Source of the DNA: CAJQPP01 sp963793465 | Lineage (GTDB): Bacteria; Planctomycetota; Planctomycetia; Pirellulales; Pirellulaceae | Length of the DNA: 64,000 bases | Reading direction: 5' to 3' | Assembly (NCBI GenBank): GCA_963793465.1 | Contig: CAWCAJ010000002.1 | Coordinates: 186,001-250,000, forward strand | In this document: in pieces, positions 36,206-45,873 of the stretch | Layout: every line of letters begins with the position of its first letter | How positions within the stretch are numbered: the stretch's first letter is position 1 | The notes under the pieces: generated by a model | Database searches by the model: none | The model's input: the letters and a program-made list of their open reading frames with translations, nothing else | Told to the model about the DNA's origin: nothing | Made by a program: the position numbers and the translations under genes

Positions 36206-38323
36206 TCATTGCCCGGAACCCTCCAGCTCGTCGGCAATATGCTCCGCACCATAAATGGTTCGCAAGGCCGTGGTGATGGCGCCTGCGTGCACGCTGATGG
36301 CGCGGGACTGTTTTTCGCTGTAGAAGAAGTCGCTGGTCAATGACTGGATATTTCCATCGAAGATCAATCCCACCAGTTCCAGATCTTTGTTCACTACGGG
36401 ACTTCCGGAATTGCCACCGATGATATCGGCGGTGCACACAAAATTCAGCGGCGTTGCGCCCTGCAGGCTGCCGCAGGCCGCATGCCAGCTTTCCGGCAGC
36501 ACCCAGGGCGGCGCGTTGTCATGACTCTTCTGATGTTCAAAAGCTCCCCCCATCGTGGTGAAGGCCGGGATGGTCTGTCCGTTCTGCTGGTAACCCTTCA
36601 CGACCCCGAATGCGAGTCGCAGCGTGAACGTGGCGTCGGGGTACACGGATGTCCCTTGCATGGCAAACATGACTTCGGCAATCTGGGCATATGCCTGACG
36701 ATCCACTTCATCCAGTTCCTCGCTGGCCTGCCGCAGACGACGTTCTTCAGCATCCATGGCCAAAGCCAATTCAATCAGGGGATCCCCGCAGGTCAGGATG
36801 GAATTGCGGTCTCCTTCGTACAGGGATTTGCGAAATTCCACGTCATGCATTCGCGTGCCGGCAAGCAAGGATTCGGCGCGGGCCGCCGGGCTCAGGCCAT
36901 TCAACAGAATTTCCGCAAGTTCGCTTTCAGCGCCGCGGATCTCCAGGGTGCGGGCCATTAAATCGGCCAGTTTCACCCGTTCCAGGTCCAGGTAGATGGG
37001 GGCCGGTGAGAGCATCTGCCGCCGCAGGGAATCGCGTCCCGAATCCCGGAACTCCGGCAGTCGTTCCGGATTGGGCTTGGCGTCCTCGTGGGCCAAACGT
37101 ACGAAATTGCGAGCCAGGTTGTAGATTCCGGTATTCAAGGAGAACGATTCCTGTCGCAATGCTGCCCGTCGCTGTTGGGTCTCGGCGACCTGTTGCCAGG
37201 CGTTGGCATAAGAAGCCAAACCGGGGTCCGCCTGGATTCGTTTCAGCAGGGCCGCCTCTTCTTCCGCGTGCTGCCGGATGTAGGCCGGATCCTGCAATCC
37301 CGCCAGCATGCCCATGTAGGCTTTCCGCGAATTCTGAAAGCCCAGCATCTCTTCGTTGGCTCGACGTTTGAATTCCGGCCCAGCCAACGAATACTGCTGC
37401 AACAGAATTTCCCGGCGGCGAATAAAATCCAGCACGTCGGGCATCCGCACGTCGCGTTCGTAACGCAAGGCAGCGGTCGTAAAGATGCGGCTGGTGCTAC
37501 CGGGATTGCCCGCCACAAACACCAATTCTTCCTCAGCGGGCCCGGCAGAATTCCATTTCAAATAGTGTGGCACGCGGGCGGGTTGGCCCTCTTCGTAAAC
37601 GCGAAACAAACAGGCATCCAGACAGTAGCGGGGGAACTCAAAATTATCCGCGTCCCCTCCGAAAAAAGCCGAATCCGCCTCCGGGGCCCAAACCAGCCGA
37701 ACATCGGTGTACTTTTTGTATTCATACAGATGGTATCGCCCTCCGCCGTACAGCGTGATCACATCGCAGCGATTGCCCGTAGACTGGCTGGCCTCTTTTT
37801 CGATCTCGGCAATCACAGCCTGTCGGGCGGCAGCAGCGGCGGCCGTATCGGCCAAACCTTGCACCGCAGCGTTCACTCGTTCTGTCACGTCCTCGATCGA
37901 CACCAATTGGTTTAGCTCCAGGTCCGGCGCCATCAACTCATCTTGCCGGGTCCTGGCCAGGAAACCGTTGGCCAGAATATCATTCCCCGGGCTGGATAGC
38001 TTCTGTAGCGTGTCCGATCCCACATGATGATTCGTCAACACCAGCCCCTCGCTGGATACGAAGGAGGCCGACCCCCCCACGTTGAAGCGGACGCTGGACC
38101 GCATCAATCGATCTTCCCAGTTGGCATCCGGCTGAAAATGATGCTGCTCGCGAAGGTACTCCAGAGGCAGGTCCGAGAACAACCACATGCCTTCGTCGGT
38201 ATGGGTGAGACCGCCCAGCGGACTCGATACCCACGGACTCGATACCCATACGGCCAAACCCAGAACGAAAACGCGAACCGCAAGGGTTCGCAAGGCCAGA
38301 GGGACCAGCAAACGGACAGCCAT
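36206..38323 (-). CDS. S46 family serine dipeptidyl-peptidase
   Basis: A secreted or periplasmic 705-residue peptidase of the DPP7/DPP11 family. The catalytic triad regions are all visible: His in SSEGLVLTNHHVG (residues 99-100), Asp in FFGGDADNFEFPRY, and Ser in ADIIGGNSGSPVVN near the C-terminus, followed by GLIFDGN. DPP enzymes remove dipeptides from oligopeptides; the P1 preference cannot be set from here. The ATG at 38323 has AAGGA seven bases upstream and a signal peptide with an in-frame 15-bp duplication that doubles WVSSP. It is longer than a minimal S1 protease because of the helical lid domain usual for S46. Confidence 0.93.
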   Translation of the reverse strand: MAVRLLVPLALRTLAVRVFVLGLAVWVSSPWVSSPLGGLTHTDEGMWLFSDLPLEYLREQHHFQPDANWEDRLMRSSVRFNVGGSASFVSSEGLVLTNHHVGSDTLQKLSSPGNDILANGFLARTRQDELMAPDLELNQLVSIEDVTERVNAAVQGLADTAAAAAARQAVIAEIEKEASQSTGNRCDVITLYGGGRYHLYEYKKYTDVRLVWAPEADSAFFGGDADNFEFPRYCLDACLFRVYEEGQPARVPHYLKWNSAGPAEEELVFVAGNPGSTSRIFTTAALRYERDVRMPDVLDFIRRREILLQQYSLAGPEFKRRANEEMLGFQNSRKAYMGMLAGLQDPAYIRQHAEEEAALLKRIQADPGLASYANAWQQVAETQQRRAALRQESFSLNTGIYNLARNFVRLAHEDAKPNPERLPEFRDSGRDSLRRQMLSPAPIYLDLERVKLADLMARTLEIRGAESELAEILLNGLSPAARAESLLAGTRMHDVEFRKSLYEGDRNSILTCGDPLIELALAMDAEERRLRQASEELDEVDRQAYAQIAEVMFAMQGTSVYPDATFTLRLAFGVVKGYQQNGQTIPAFTTMGGAFEHQKSHDNAPPWVLPESWHAACGSLQGATPLNFVCTADIIGGNSGSPVVNKDLELVGLIFDGNIQSLTSDFFYSEKQSRAISVHAGAITTALRTIYGAEHIADELEGSGQ
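38220..38249. repeat. 15-bp in-frame duplication in the S46 signal peptide
   Basis: GGACTCGATACCCAC is followed directly by a copy with one base changed. On the minus strand it codes for the repeated WVSSP near residues 26-35, just before the mature protein. Confidence 0.9.
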
Positions 38324-38635
38324 CGGGATTCCTTGAGAAGCTAGATTACGGGGTTTTTCGAAGTTTATCCAGTCGTTTCCCAGCCGGCAAGCGAGCTCAC
38401 ATCGCCGGGGATTGAGGGGTCTACCAGCCTTCGATCGATTCCGGTCCCGGCAGCGTCGCCTGCGGCTACCGTACATCCACAGAGGTTACCACCCGGCTGC
38501 CTTCCCGACCGGAATTCTGTTTAGAATGCGGGAATTCAAAAATGACCGCTGGGACAAAAGTGACCGCTTGAAATGCGGGAATTCAGCAGTGCCCGGTGTG
38601 GATGGTTCGATTGTCTTTGAATTGTGAGCCCGAAC

Positions 38636-39679
38636 ATGAAGATTTTCCCTCCGCTCCCCGCCACCCTGGTTGTGCTGGCTCTGGTTTCATTGAGTTCACG
38701 GCCGCTGCCGGGGCAGACGGATTCCCCCGCGGCCTCGCCCCACTGGTGCGTTTATGAACCGGGGAACGCGGTGCCCGCCAACGGCAAACACATCGTGTTG
38801 ATTTCGGGGGACGAAGAGTACCGCAGCGAGGAGGCCTTGCCAATGTTGGGTAAACTGCTCTCCCAACGTCACGGCTTTCGCTGCACGGTGCTGTTTCCCA
38901 TCGATCCGGCCAGTGGAGAAATCGACCCCAACAACCAACAGAATATTCCCGGCATGCAGAACCTGCAGGATGCCGACCTGGTGATCATGGCCCTGCGGTT
39001 CCGCCGTTTGCCCGATGAACAGATGAAGTTTTTTGATGACTACCTGATGAGCGGCAAGCCGGTGATCGGGTTACGGACTTCGACTCATGCGTTTCGCTAC
39101 GAGGGGGACGATCCCACATCTTTCCGCCATTACAGCGGTTCCCAACAATGGCCGGGAGGATTTGGCAAACAAGTGCTGGGAGAAACCTGGGTGAATCACC
39201 ATGGGCATCATGGCCGCGAAAGCACACGTGGCATTATCAATCCAGCTCAGGCGGACAACCTGCTCCTGACCGGTGTGACCGATGTCTGGGGACCCACCGA
39301 CGTGTACGGCATCCGTGAGTTGCCGGAAGGTTGCCAGGTCCTGTTGCAGGGTCAGGTCATTGACGGCATGACACCCGATGATCCACCGCTGACCGGTGAA
39401 AAAAACGAACCCATGATGCCCTTGGCCTGGACACGCACCTGGACCACCCCCGCTGGCAAGCCCTGCTCGATATTCTGCACCACCATGGGCTCCTCCACCG
39501 ACTTTGCCAACCCGGGACTCCGGCGCTTGATCGTCAATGCCGCCTACCAGATGACGAGCCTGGCAGATCAAATCAGCGACGACCTGAATGTGGATTACGT
39601 AGATCCTTACGAACCGACACCGTTCGGTTTCGATCGGTTTCGCAAGGGATTGACGCCCAGAGACTTTGACCTGAATTGA
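38636..39679 (+). CDS. Secreted ThuA-like domain protein
   Basis: A 347-residue protein with a signal peptide (MKIFPPLPATLVVLALVSLS) and a glutamine-amidotransferase-like ThuA fold. Visible motifs are HIVLISGDEEYRSEEALPML, DADLVIMALRFRRLPDEQMKF, GLRTSTHAFRY and WVNHHGHH. ThuA proteins are linked to sugar metabolism, and planctomycetes have many secreted ones, often near oxidoreductases like the one at 35006. No classical nucleophile Cys is evident. An in-frame GTG at 38624 is a possible start four codons earlier. The gene ends 24 bases from the convergent gene that stops at 39704. Confidence 0.88.
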   Translation: MKIFPPLPATLVVLALVSLSSRPLPGQTDSPAASPHWCVYEPGNAVPANGKHIVLISGDEEYRSEEALPMLGKLLSQRHGFRCTVLFPIDPASGEIDPNNQQNIPGMQNLQDADLVIMALRFRRLPDEQMKFFDDYLMSGKPVIGLRTSTHAFRYEGDDPTSFRHYSGSQQWPGGFGKQVLGETWVNHHGHHGRESTRGIINPAQADNLLLTGVTDVWGPTDVYGIRELPEGCQVLLQGQVIDGMTPDDPPLTGEKNEPMMPLAWTRTWTTPAGKPCSIFCTTMGSSTDFANPGLRRLIVNAAYQMTSLADQISDDLNVDYVDPYEPTPFGFDRFRKGLTPRDFDLN

Positions 39680-39703
39680 GTCCATCAGCCAGCAAACCGG
39701 AAC

Positions 39704-40549
39704 CTATCGCCGCTTACGCAATTCGCGGAGCGTCTGTTCCAGTTGCTGGCGGAGCTCGACCAGGTCGCTGCGATCGTGGATCTTGCGAAGGGCGCGACCG
39801 TATTTGGCCCGCGCCGCCGCGTAGTTGCCCTGGGCGACCAGCGATTCCGCGGCAGACAACAACTCGTCCAGCTCGGCTTGCAACTGCTCGTCTTGCAACA
39901 CCTCCTGCTGCTGCCTCTGTTGCTGGATTTCAGCAACGCTGATATCGCCCTGCGTCGCGGTGCTGGGCCCGCTGGAGTAAGTTCTTGGCGAGCCCGACGA
40001 ATCGTAACGGGCCACGGTCTCTTCCGCTGCCGACGGGACCATCAGTAAAGCGCGGTTGGCTCCCATCCCGATGACCGGGTTGATTTGCGTGACAAAGGGT
40101 ACTTGCGAACCGCTGAATATCGACGCCGATTGCCCGTTCATCATGGTTACCGAGGGTGCCTGCATGACCGATGATCGGCGGGATCCTTTCCCCATCTCCA
40201 GTCCAAACGAGACGCCTACATCGCCACCCACCGTCGTGAATCCTGTACGCAGGGGACTGTTGGGGTTGTATCCGCCAAATCCAGGAATCGATTCGCCGAA
40301 ACTGCCCTGTGTCAATTGAACCCGCGGCAAGATTTGACCAGCCGCATTGAGTCCGCGAATGCGGTTGTTACCCGCGAAATTCATGCCGAACCCAATACCC
40401 GTCCGCCCAAAATAGGAATCGCTGTTCGTGCGAAAGGGCGTCCCCACGTTGATCATCTGGCCCAACAATGCCCGCTCTGGCATCGCCAGTAACACAGTGC
40501 AAGCAAGCATTCCCATAAACGTCAGGCGTTTCCGGTTGACTGCTATCAT
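39704..40549 (-). CDS. Secreted protein with a secretin-like stretch and a C-terminal helical region
   Basis: A 281-residue exported protein (signal peptide about residues 1-30, TFMGMLACTVLLAM). The middle part is glycine-rich. Residues 131-153, containing SVTMMNGQSASIFSG and then VPFV, recall the stretch that opens the secretin domain of GspD/PilQ-type proteins (Asn-Gln-x-Ala-x-Ile, then Val-Pro). However, the rest of the secretin domain is missing. The C-terminal 75 residues form Gln- and Leu-rich helices with a TPR-like pattern (LVAQGNYAAARAKYGRAL). GGGAG lies six bases before the ATG. I do not recognise the family. It might interact with a secretion pore, but that is a guess. Confidence 0.7.
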   Translation of the reverse strand: MIAVNRKRLTFMGMLACTVLLAMPERALLGQMINVGTPFRTNSDSYFGRTGIGFGMNFAGNNRIRGLNAAGQILPRVQLTQGSFGESIPGFGGYNPNSPLRTGFTTVGGDVGVSFGLEMGKGSRRSSVMQAPSVTMMNGQSASIFSGSQVPFVTQINPVIGMGANRALLMVPSAAEETVARYDSSGSPRTYSSGPSTATQGDISVAEIQQQRQQQEVLQDEQLQAELDELLSAAESLVAQGNYAAARAKYGRALRKIHDRSDLVELRQQLEQTLRELRKRR

Positions 40550-40875
40550 GATGGCTCCCTGGTTCGCTTGCCCGTCGGAATTTTATCGTCCTCACTGCAT
40601 ACGGGTCAAACTAATTTACCCGCGATGCCGATTTTTAAATAAACCAGCGTTAACAACCGGCGTGATAGCGAGTTTCGTCCCGATGGAACGATAACCGTCT
40701 TGGCACCGTTGACCGTCGTCGGAACCGCCCTGGCAGACCTTCAGGTTTGTTTTGGGCAAACCTGGCAATTTGCCCGGCATCAGAGACGATGGCTGGGACC
40801 AAGATTGCTGTGTGGCAGTTCCGGCCATTCTGCTAAGACACTCCGCATTGAATCCAAACCACCGGGGACCCCTCC
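40550..40875. other. Divergent spacer
   Basis: About 325 bases between divergent genes, with no convincing gene. No clear promoter pair or repeat was found. Confidence 0.45.
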
Positions 40876-41244
40876 ATGGATCTCGTACAACTTCAGCACT
40901 ACCTGAACATCGCATTGACATGGATTGGCTTTGGCACGGTCATCGGATTGGCCGTGAAGGTGGTGATGCCCGGGCGGGATCAGGGTGGATCGGTAGCCAC
41001 GCTACTGATGGGGATCGCCGGCACGCTGTTGGGCTGCGCGATCTTGCAGTTTTTTAACCGGGGACAAACCATTCTGCCGGTCAGCGTGGAAGGGTTTTTC
41101 ATGGGCACGGCCGGAGCCCTGGTGCTCCTGACCTTTTACCGCGTGATGGATGGCCTTCATCAGGATGAGGATCATGCGTCCTGGTTTCGTCATTCGCCGC
41201 GACGCCGACGACGGCGGCGTTACCATAGCGTGATCGAGGATTAG
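40876..41244 (+). CDS. Small membrane protein of the GlsB/YeaQ/YmgE type
   Basis: A 122-residue protein with three hydrophobic segments (about 10-27, 40-60 and 74-90). It has glycine-rich motifs typical of the transglycosylase-associated family (PF04226): IGFGTVIGLAVKVVMPGRDQGG, LLMGIAGTLLGC and GFFMGTAGALVLLTFYR. The C-terminus is a basic tail (RRRRRRR). Despite the family name no enzymatic activity is known for such proteins; they are often stress-induced. It stands alone. Confidence 0.8.
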   Translation: MDLVQLQHYLNIALTWIGFGTVIGLAVKVVMPGRDQGGSVATLLMGIAGTLLGCAILQFFNRGQTILPVSVEGFFMGTAGALVLLTFYRVMDGLHQDEDHASWFRHSPRRRRRRRYHSVIED

Positions 41245-41332
41245 AGCGTGTTTTGTTGCGGTGCAGCGTTGTTTCGTTTCAGCTGCCCGGGAAAATGAGT
41301 GTGGGACACGCTACCTGTCCGTGCGACTCGCA

Positions 41333-41977
41333 CTAGCGGTCGACCTTCCCCTGCTGTTGCAGGTAGTCGATTACCTGGTCAGCCAACTCCGACACAGGTG
41401 CCACGCCACCGGCCAGGGTCAACTCCGCATGGTGAGGCGCTTCGTAGGGGGCATCGATCCCGGTGAAGTCCTTGATTTCGCCGGCCCGAGCTTTTCGATA
41501 CAGGCCCTTGGGATCGCGTTGTTCACAGATTTCCAGAGGTGTATCCACAAACACCTCCACGAAATCTCCCGGCTGCCCATGCCGCTCAACATACTTTCGG
41601 ACGCGATCGCGGTCCTCGCGGTAGGGGCTGACAAAAGCGGTCAGCGTCAAGAGGCCCGCAGCACAGAAAATCTCGGCCACGGCCCCGATCCGCCGGATGT
41701 TCTCCTGCCGATCCTCGGCTGAAAAGCCCAGCCCGAAACGCTGAGCGTATTCGCGGGAATGGGATTCCGCCAGGATTTCCACGCTGGCATTCAATCCGTG
41801 GCGAATGTTGTCGCCGTCCAGCACAAAACTGCTCAGGCCGCGTTCGAACAACTTTTGGTCCACGCAATTGGCCACAGTACTTTTGCCGCTGCCACTGAGT
41901 CCTGTGAACCACAGCACCGCACCACGGGGACGCCGCACGGCGTGTTCGTGCCAGACAACGTGAGTTTTCTCGGTCAT
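41333..41977 (-). CDS. cysC: Adenylylsulfate kinase
   Basis: The 214-residue enzyme phosphorylates adenylylsulfate to PAPS. It has the P-loop GLSGSGKST, the substrate motif LDGDNIRHGLN, RIGAVAEIFCAAG, FVSPYREDRDRVR and the lid region KGLYRKARAGEIKDFTGID. These are complete for CysC. There is no neighbouring cysD or cysN, so it is either an orphan or completes a pathway encoded elsewhere, for example sulfation of polysaccharides or sulfolipids. The start at 41977 has AGG six bases upstream. The frameshifted acyl-CoA dehydrogenase gene lies 48 bases upstream on the same strand. Confidence 0.95.
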   Translation of the reverse strand: MTEKTHVVWHEHAVRRPRGAVLWFTGLSGSGKSTVANCVDQKLFERGLSSFVLDGDNIRHGLNASVEILAESHSREYAQRFGLGFSAEDRQENIRRIGAVAEIFCAAGLLTLTAFVSPYREDRDRVRKYVERHGQPGDFVEVFVDTPLEICEQRDPKGLYRKARAGEIKDFTGIDAPYEAPHHAELTLAGGVAPVSELADQVIDYLQQQGKVDR

Positions 41978-42025
41978 ATCGGCCTTCGTCGTACCTAAAA
42001 AGGATCCGCCGCGAGTGGCGATCCG

Positions 42026-43132
42026 TCATCCGTTCACTGCAAGGAAGGGATCCCCACTAATTCGCACAAGTTTGCGTCCTGCACCGTCTGCGGGCAACTC
42101 CAAACCAGGAAGAACATGGCTTCGCGACACCAGCGTCCCACCGGATGCCCCTCCACAAAACCGGCTCCTTTCGCGGCTACCAGCGCCGCCTGGGTGGATC
42201 GCAACACCAGGCTGTTGGCGCGAGTTCTCAACGCCTCGCTGGAACAGACGGAACGTCCCTCGGCCAATTCGAACAGGTCCTGACAGGTCAATTGCCATTG
42301 CCGATCCAGGGTCCTGGCGCTCAAGCAGTTCGGGCCGTTGGTCAGCCTGGCCGGCGATAAAATCGATCGCTGCTTTGGACAATGCCAAAGCCAATGATGA
42401 CGTCTGGATCCCACCCGTACCCACGCTGCCATCTGTGGACAAAACGTTCATCCGGGGGCCAGCGATCCAATGCGTTGCCGGAACACGCACATCCTCAAAC
42501 CGCACCGCTCCCGTGCAACTGGCAGACAATGCGACCAGCGCTTGCGGCGATTCGATGGTGATACCGGGTGCCGCCGCCTCCACCAACAACAGGGCCTGCT
42601 GACCGTCCGCTTGAGTGGCGCCGATCAGGAAGTAATCCGCAAAGCTGGCTGCCGTCACCCAGGGGCTGAATCCCTGCAACCGGAACTCAGAATCCGTGGC
42701 TTGTAACTGCAACACCGGTGTCGACAGGTGGCGACGACTGGTCGTCAAGTGAGAAATACCCACGGTAATATGGCTACGACCTGCCAACAGATCCTCGATC
42801 AACGTTTCACGTCGGGCCACAAATTGGGGATGCTCTGACAGCAGCAGTCGTTTGACCGCTGCCACCCATTGGGTGATGACAAAGGTGGTTGTCAAACAGG
42901 CGGCTCCCAGCTTCAAATAACCTTCCGCCAATTGCCGCGGCTGCCATTCCAATCCACCCAGGGAACGGGGCACGAACCAGCGAAACACACCGGCTTCGGC
43001 ACATAGCTGCAATTGCTCACGCGGCCAGTCACCGGTGGTTGACAAGGTATCGGCCCGGCTGGCCAATTCCCGACAGAGCTGATCCAACTGGGGTGACGCA
43101 GGCGTGATCACAATCGGTTGTGGAGCGGGCAT
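42026..43132 (-). CDS. Acyl-CoA dehydrogenase-like flavoprotein, N-terminal part (frameshifted near 42325)
   Basis: The start at 43132 gives MPAPQPIVITPASPQLDQLC. The sequence then follows the acyl-CoA dehydrogenase fold: FVPRSLGGLEW, TTTFVITQWVAAV (N-terminal helical domain), HITVGISHL, FRLQGFSPWVTAASFADYFLIGA (beta domain) and the start of the C-terminal helices LALALSKAAIDFI. After DQRPELL the frame is wrong. The proper continuation SARTLDRQWQLTCQDLFELA is in the neighbouring frame, which ends at 42034, so one surplus base near 42322-42327 separates the parts. The whole protein would have about 366 residues. The substrate is unknown, and the family also includes non-CoA flavin oxidoreductases. 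The triple 17-bp repeat at 43132-43182 lies directly at its start. Confidence 0.8.
   Translation of the reverse strand: MPAPQPIVITPASPQLDQLCRELASRADTLSTTGDWPREQLQLCAEAGVFRWFVPRSLGGLEWQPRQLAEGYLKLGAACLTTTFVITQWVAAVKRLLLSEHPQFVARRETLIEDLLAGRSHITVGISHLTTSRRHLSTPVLQLQATDSEFRLQGFSPWVTAASFADYFLIGATQADGQQALLLVEAAAPGITIESPQALVALSASCTGAVRFEDVRVPATHWIAGPRMNVLSTDGSVGTGGIQTSSLALALSKAAIDFIAGQADQRPELLERQDPGSAMAIDLSGPVRIGRGTFRLFQRGVENSRQQPGVAIHPGGAGSRERSRFCGGASGGTLVSRSHVLPGLELPADGAGRKLVRISGDPFLAVNG
42034..42327 (-). CDS. Acyl-CoA dehydrogenase-like protein, C-terminal part
   Basis: This is the continuation of the frame that starts at 43132. It reads ARTLDRQWQLTCQDLF, STQAALVAAKGAGFVEGHPV and GRWCREAMFFLVWSCPQ, which is the C-terminal helical bundle of acyl-CoA dehydrogenases. 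It has no own start. Joining it to the preceding frame requires removing one base (one T of a TT) near 42325. Confidence 0.8.
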   Translation of the reverse strand, partial: CLSARTLDRQWQLTCQDLFELAEGRSVCSSEALRTRANSLVLRSTQAALVAAKGAGFVEGHPVGRWCREAMFFLVWSCPQTVQDANLCELVGIPSLQ

Positions 43133-43182
43133 GTAAAAACGCTTGGAATATAAAAACGCTTGGAATATAAAAACGCTTGGAA
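43132..43182. repeat. 17-bp tandem repeat, three copies, at a start codon
   Basis: TATAAAAACGCTTGGAA is repeated; the first copy (43132-43148) has TG instead of TA at its start. The repeat begins at the ATG (43130-43132) of the minus-strand gene, so it forms that gene's untranslated leader. Confidence 0.93.
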
Positions 43183-43569
43183 CGGGTTTCGGTGCAGTGA
43201 GCTGATCGGGTGCGGTGGGGTTTAGTGTAACGTGAACCGGCAGCGACAGGGGTCGCCCCGCACCCAAATTCACTCGCTGCGGAATCGTTCAGGATCAGCC
43301 TCTCGGATAGTAGACTGCTGGAATATCGATCGTCCCGGTCGGCAGCTGCCGGTGCCTGTCAGCCCGCAGCCGACCTCAGGCCTGTCAAGTCCGCCGGCCG
43401 CAAGGTTGGCTGCGGGGAACGGTATACGATTGGGTTCGCTGTACTGGGAGTGACTTGGGGAATCGGTACAATCGGTTTTTTGGAACGCTTTTCCATCGAT
43501 CCTCCAATCTCCATCGATCACCCCATCGAAATTCCCATGACGAACGTTGACTCAGGCAGGACCACCCGA

Positions 43570-45723
43570 ATGGACGCAACCTCGACCGCCAACGAGCTTT
43601 ATGAAAAATGCCTGGGCTTGGCCAGCAACCTGTGGTGGAGCTGGAATGGCGATGTAGCCGGTGTCTTTCGAGACCTGGACCCGGTTCGCTGGCGCGAATT
43701 GAACCACAATCCGATCGCCTTGCTGCACGAATTCACACCGCAGCAACTGGCCGATCGGGCCAGTGAGATGGTGCTGTATACCAAGATCAATCACTCGTTT
43801 CGGCGTTTGAAAGAGTACATGGGGGACCGTCATACCTGGGCCAGCAATCACGGCGGCGTGCTGGGATCGCGGCCCGTGGCCTATTTTTCCGCAGAGTTCG
43901 GGATCCACGAATCACTGCCCATCTACTCAGGGGGTTTGGGGGTGCTATCGGGTGATCACATCAAAAGTGCCAGCGGATTGGGCGTGCCGCTGGTGGCCAT
44001 TGGCCTGTTCTACACGCAGGGGTATTTTCGCCAGCATCTGGATGAAAATGGCTACCAATCCGAAGAGTATGTGGATTCGAACATCCGCCATTTGCCGGTG
44101 CGACCGGCCACCAATCGGGACGGGGACCCCATCACGATCGGAATCGAAACACGCCAAGGGAAGCTGTTGGTGAAGGTCTGGAAGATGATGGTGGGTCGCG
44201 TGCCCCTGTATTTGCTGGACTCCAACGTGGAAGGGAATAGCCCCGAAGATCGCCAACTGACGAGTCGTTTGTACGGCGGTGACGAAAGGACGCGTATTCG
44301 TCAGGAGCTGGTGCTGGGTCTGGGCGGGGTGGCGGCCTTGCAGGAGTTGGGCATTCGCCCGGGCGTGTACCATCTGAACGAGGGTCACAGTGCCTTCGGA
44401 CCCCTGCAGGCCATCTACCAGCGGATGCAGGAAACGGGTCTGCCCTTCGATGAAACCGTGCGGCAGGTCGCCGCGGAAACCGTATTTACCACCCACACCC
44501 CGGTCCCGGCGGGTCACGATCGCTTTGACGCAGCCTTGATCGATGAACACCTGGGTCCCATCGCCGACAAACTGGGCCTGAACCACGACCAACTGATGAG
44601 CCTGGGACGGGTCGAGCCCAACAACACTCACGAGTCATTCTGCATGACGGTGATCGGATTGAAGTTGTCCCGCACCGCCAATGCCGTCAGCCAGTTGCAT
44701 GGTCATGTGTCTCGCCGCATGTGGTCGGATCTATGGCCCTGGCGTGTGGAAGAGGAAATCCCGATAGGCCACATTACCAACGGCGTACACACCGATTCCT
44801 GGATGGCCGACCCCATGAAGGCACTCTGCAACCGGTACTTCCCCACCAATTGGCATAATCGCTATGGCGAGCCATCGACCTGGCAACACATCTATGAAGT
44901 GGATCCGGGTGAGCTCTGGGAAACCCACAACACCCTGAAGACCATGTTGATCGTCTTCGCCCGCCGCCGTCTGGCCCGGCAGGCCGAGCATCGGGATGCG
45001 GGGGACGAGGAACTGAACCTGGCCGAACAGATGTTTGACCCACAAACCTTGACGATCGGGTTTGCCCGGCGATTTGCCACCTATAAACGCGCCAACCTGA
45101 TCTTTTCGGACCTCGATCGACTGGCTGAGATCGTCAACAACCCCCGCCGACCTGTGCAGTTGATGTTTGCCGGGAAAGCCCACCCCAAAGACGAACCCGG
45201 CAAAGAGTACATCCGGGTGATTGCCAATTTGAAGAGTGACCCGCGGTTTTCCAAGCGAGTCGCTTTCCTGGAAGATTACGATGTGAATGTCTGCCGACAC
45301 ATGGTTCAGGGGGTGGACGTGTGGCTGAACAATCCGCGACGGCCCCTGGAAGCCTCAGGCACCAGCGGTCAAAAAGTGGTGCTCAACGGTGGGCTGAACC
45401 TTTCCATCCTGGACGGCTGGTGGAACGAGGCCTTCAACGGCATCAATGGATTTGCCATCGGCAACGGCTCAACGCACATTTCCAACGAAATCATGGACCA
45501 ACGTGATGCGGATTCGCTGTACGACGTGTTGGAACAACAGGTCGTGCCGATCTACTACGACCGCGACGTGGACAACCTGCCTCGCAACTGGATCGATCGC
45601 ATGATGAATTCCATCAGCACCCTGGCCTGGCGATTCAGTTCGCATCGCATGGTGATGGACTACACATCCAAGTGCTACGTGCCAGCCGCGGGCGGCTTGA
45701 GCTCCGACATGCCCACCCGTTGA
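43570..45723 (+). CDS. glgP: Alpha-glucan (glycogen) phosphorylase
   Basis: A GT35 enzyme of about 717 residues that releases glucose 1-phosphate from glycogen or maltodextrin with pyridoxal phosphate. It begins DATSTANELYEKCLGLASN and LWWSWN, the pattern of the shorter bacterial/archaeal class. The active-site parts include AYFSAEFGIHESLPIYSGGLG, YHLNEGHSAF, TTHTPVPAGHDRF, GFARRFATYKRA and EASGTSGQKVVLNGGLNLS, which contains the PLP lysine (Lys602). AGGA lies eight bases before ATG 43570; an in-frame ATG at 43537 is also possible. No other glycogen genes are adjacent. Confidence 0.94.
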   Translation: MDATSTANELYEKCLGLASNLWWSWNGDVAGVFRDLDPVRWRELNHNPIALLHEFTPQQLADRASEMVLYTKINHSFRRLKEYMGDRHTWASNHGGVLGSRPVAYFSAEFGIHESLPIYSGGLGVLSGDHIKSASGLGVPLVAIGLFYTQGYFRQHLDENGYQSEEYVDSNIRHLPVRPATNRDGDPITIGIETRQGKLLVKVWKMMVGRVPLYLLDSNVEGNSPEDRQLTSRLYGGDERTRIRQELVLGLGGVAALQELGIRPGVYHLNEGHSAFGPLQAIYQRMQETGLPFDETVRQVAAETVFTTHTPVPAGHDRFDAALIDEHLGPIADKLGLNHDQLMSLGRVEPNNTHESFCMTVIGLKLSRTANAVSQLHGHVSRRMWSDLWPWRVEEEIPIGHITNGVHTDSWMADPMKALCNRYFPTNWHNRYGEPSTWQHIYEVDPGELWETHNTLKTMLIVFARRRLARQAEHRDAGDEELNLAEQMFDPQTLTIGFARRFATYKRANLIFSDLDRLAEIVNNPRRPVQLMFAGKAHPKDEPGKEYIRVIANLKSDPRFSKRVAFLEDYDVNVCRHMVQGVDVWLNNPRRPLEASGTSGQKVVLNGGLNLSILDGWWNEAFNGINGFAIGNGSTHISNEIMDQRDADSLYDVLEQQVVPIYYDRDVDNLPRNWIDRMMNSISTLAWRFSSHRMVMDYTSKCYVPAAGGLSSDMPTR

Positions 45724-45873
45724 GCCACTCATTGAGCTACTGAGGCCTTGAAAACTAGAGGGCCGGACGCTGCAGTACCGTCGACCGCAGAGCGAGTCAC
45801 CAGATTTCGAGGGACCCGGATTGCCTTGAGCTGACTTCGTGACCTCGGGCTGAATTCTTGTGAATCCAGCTAC

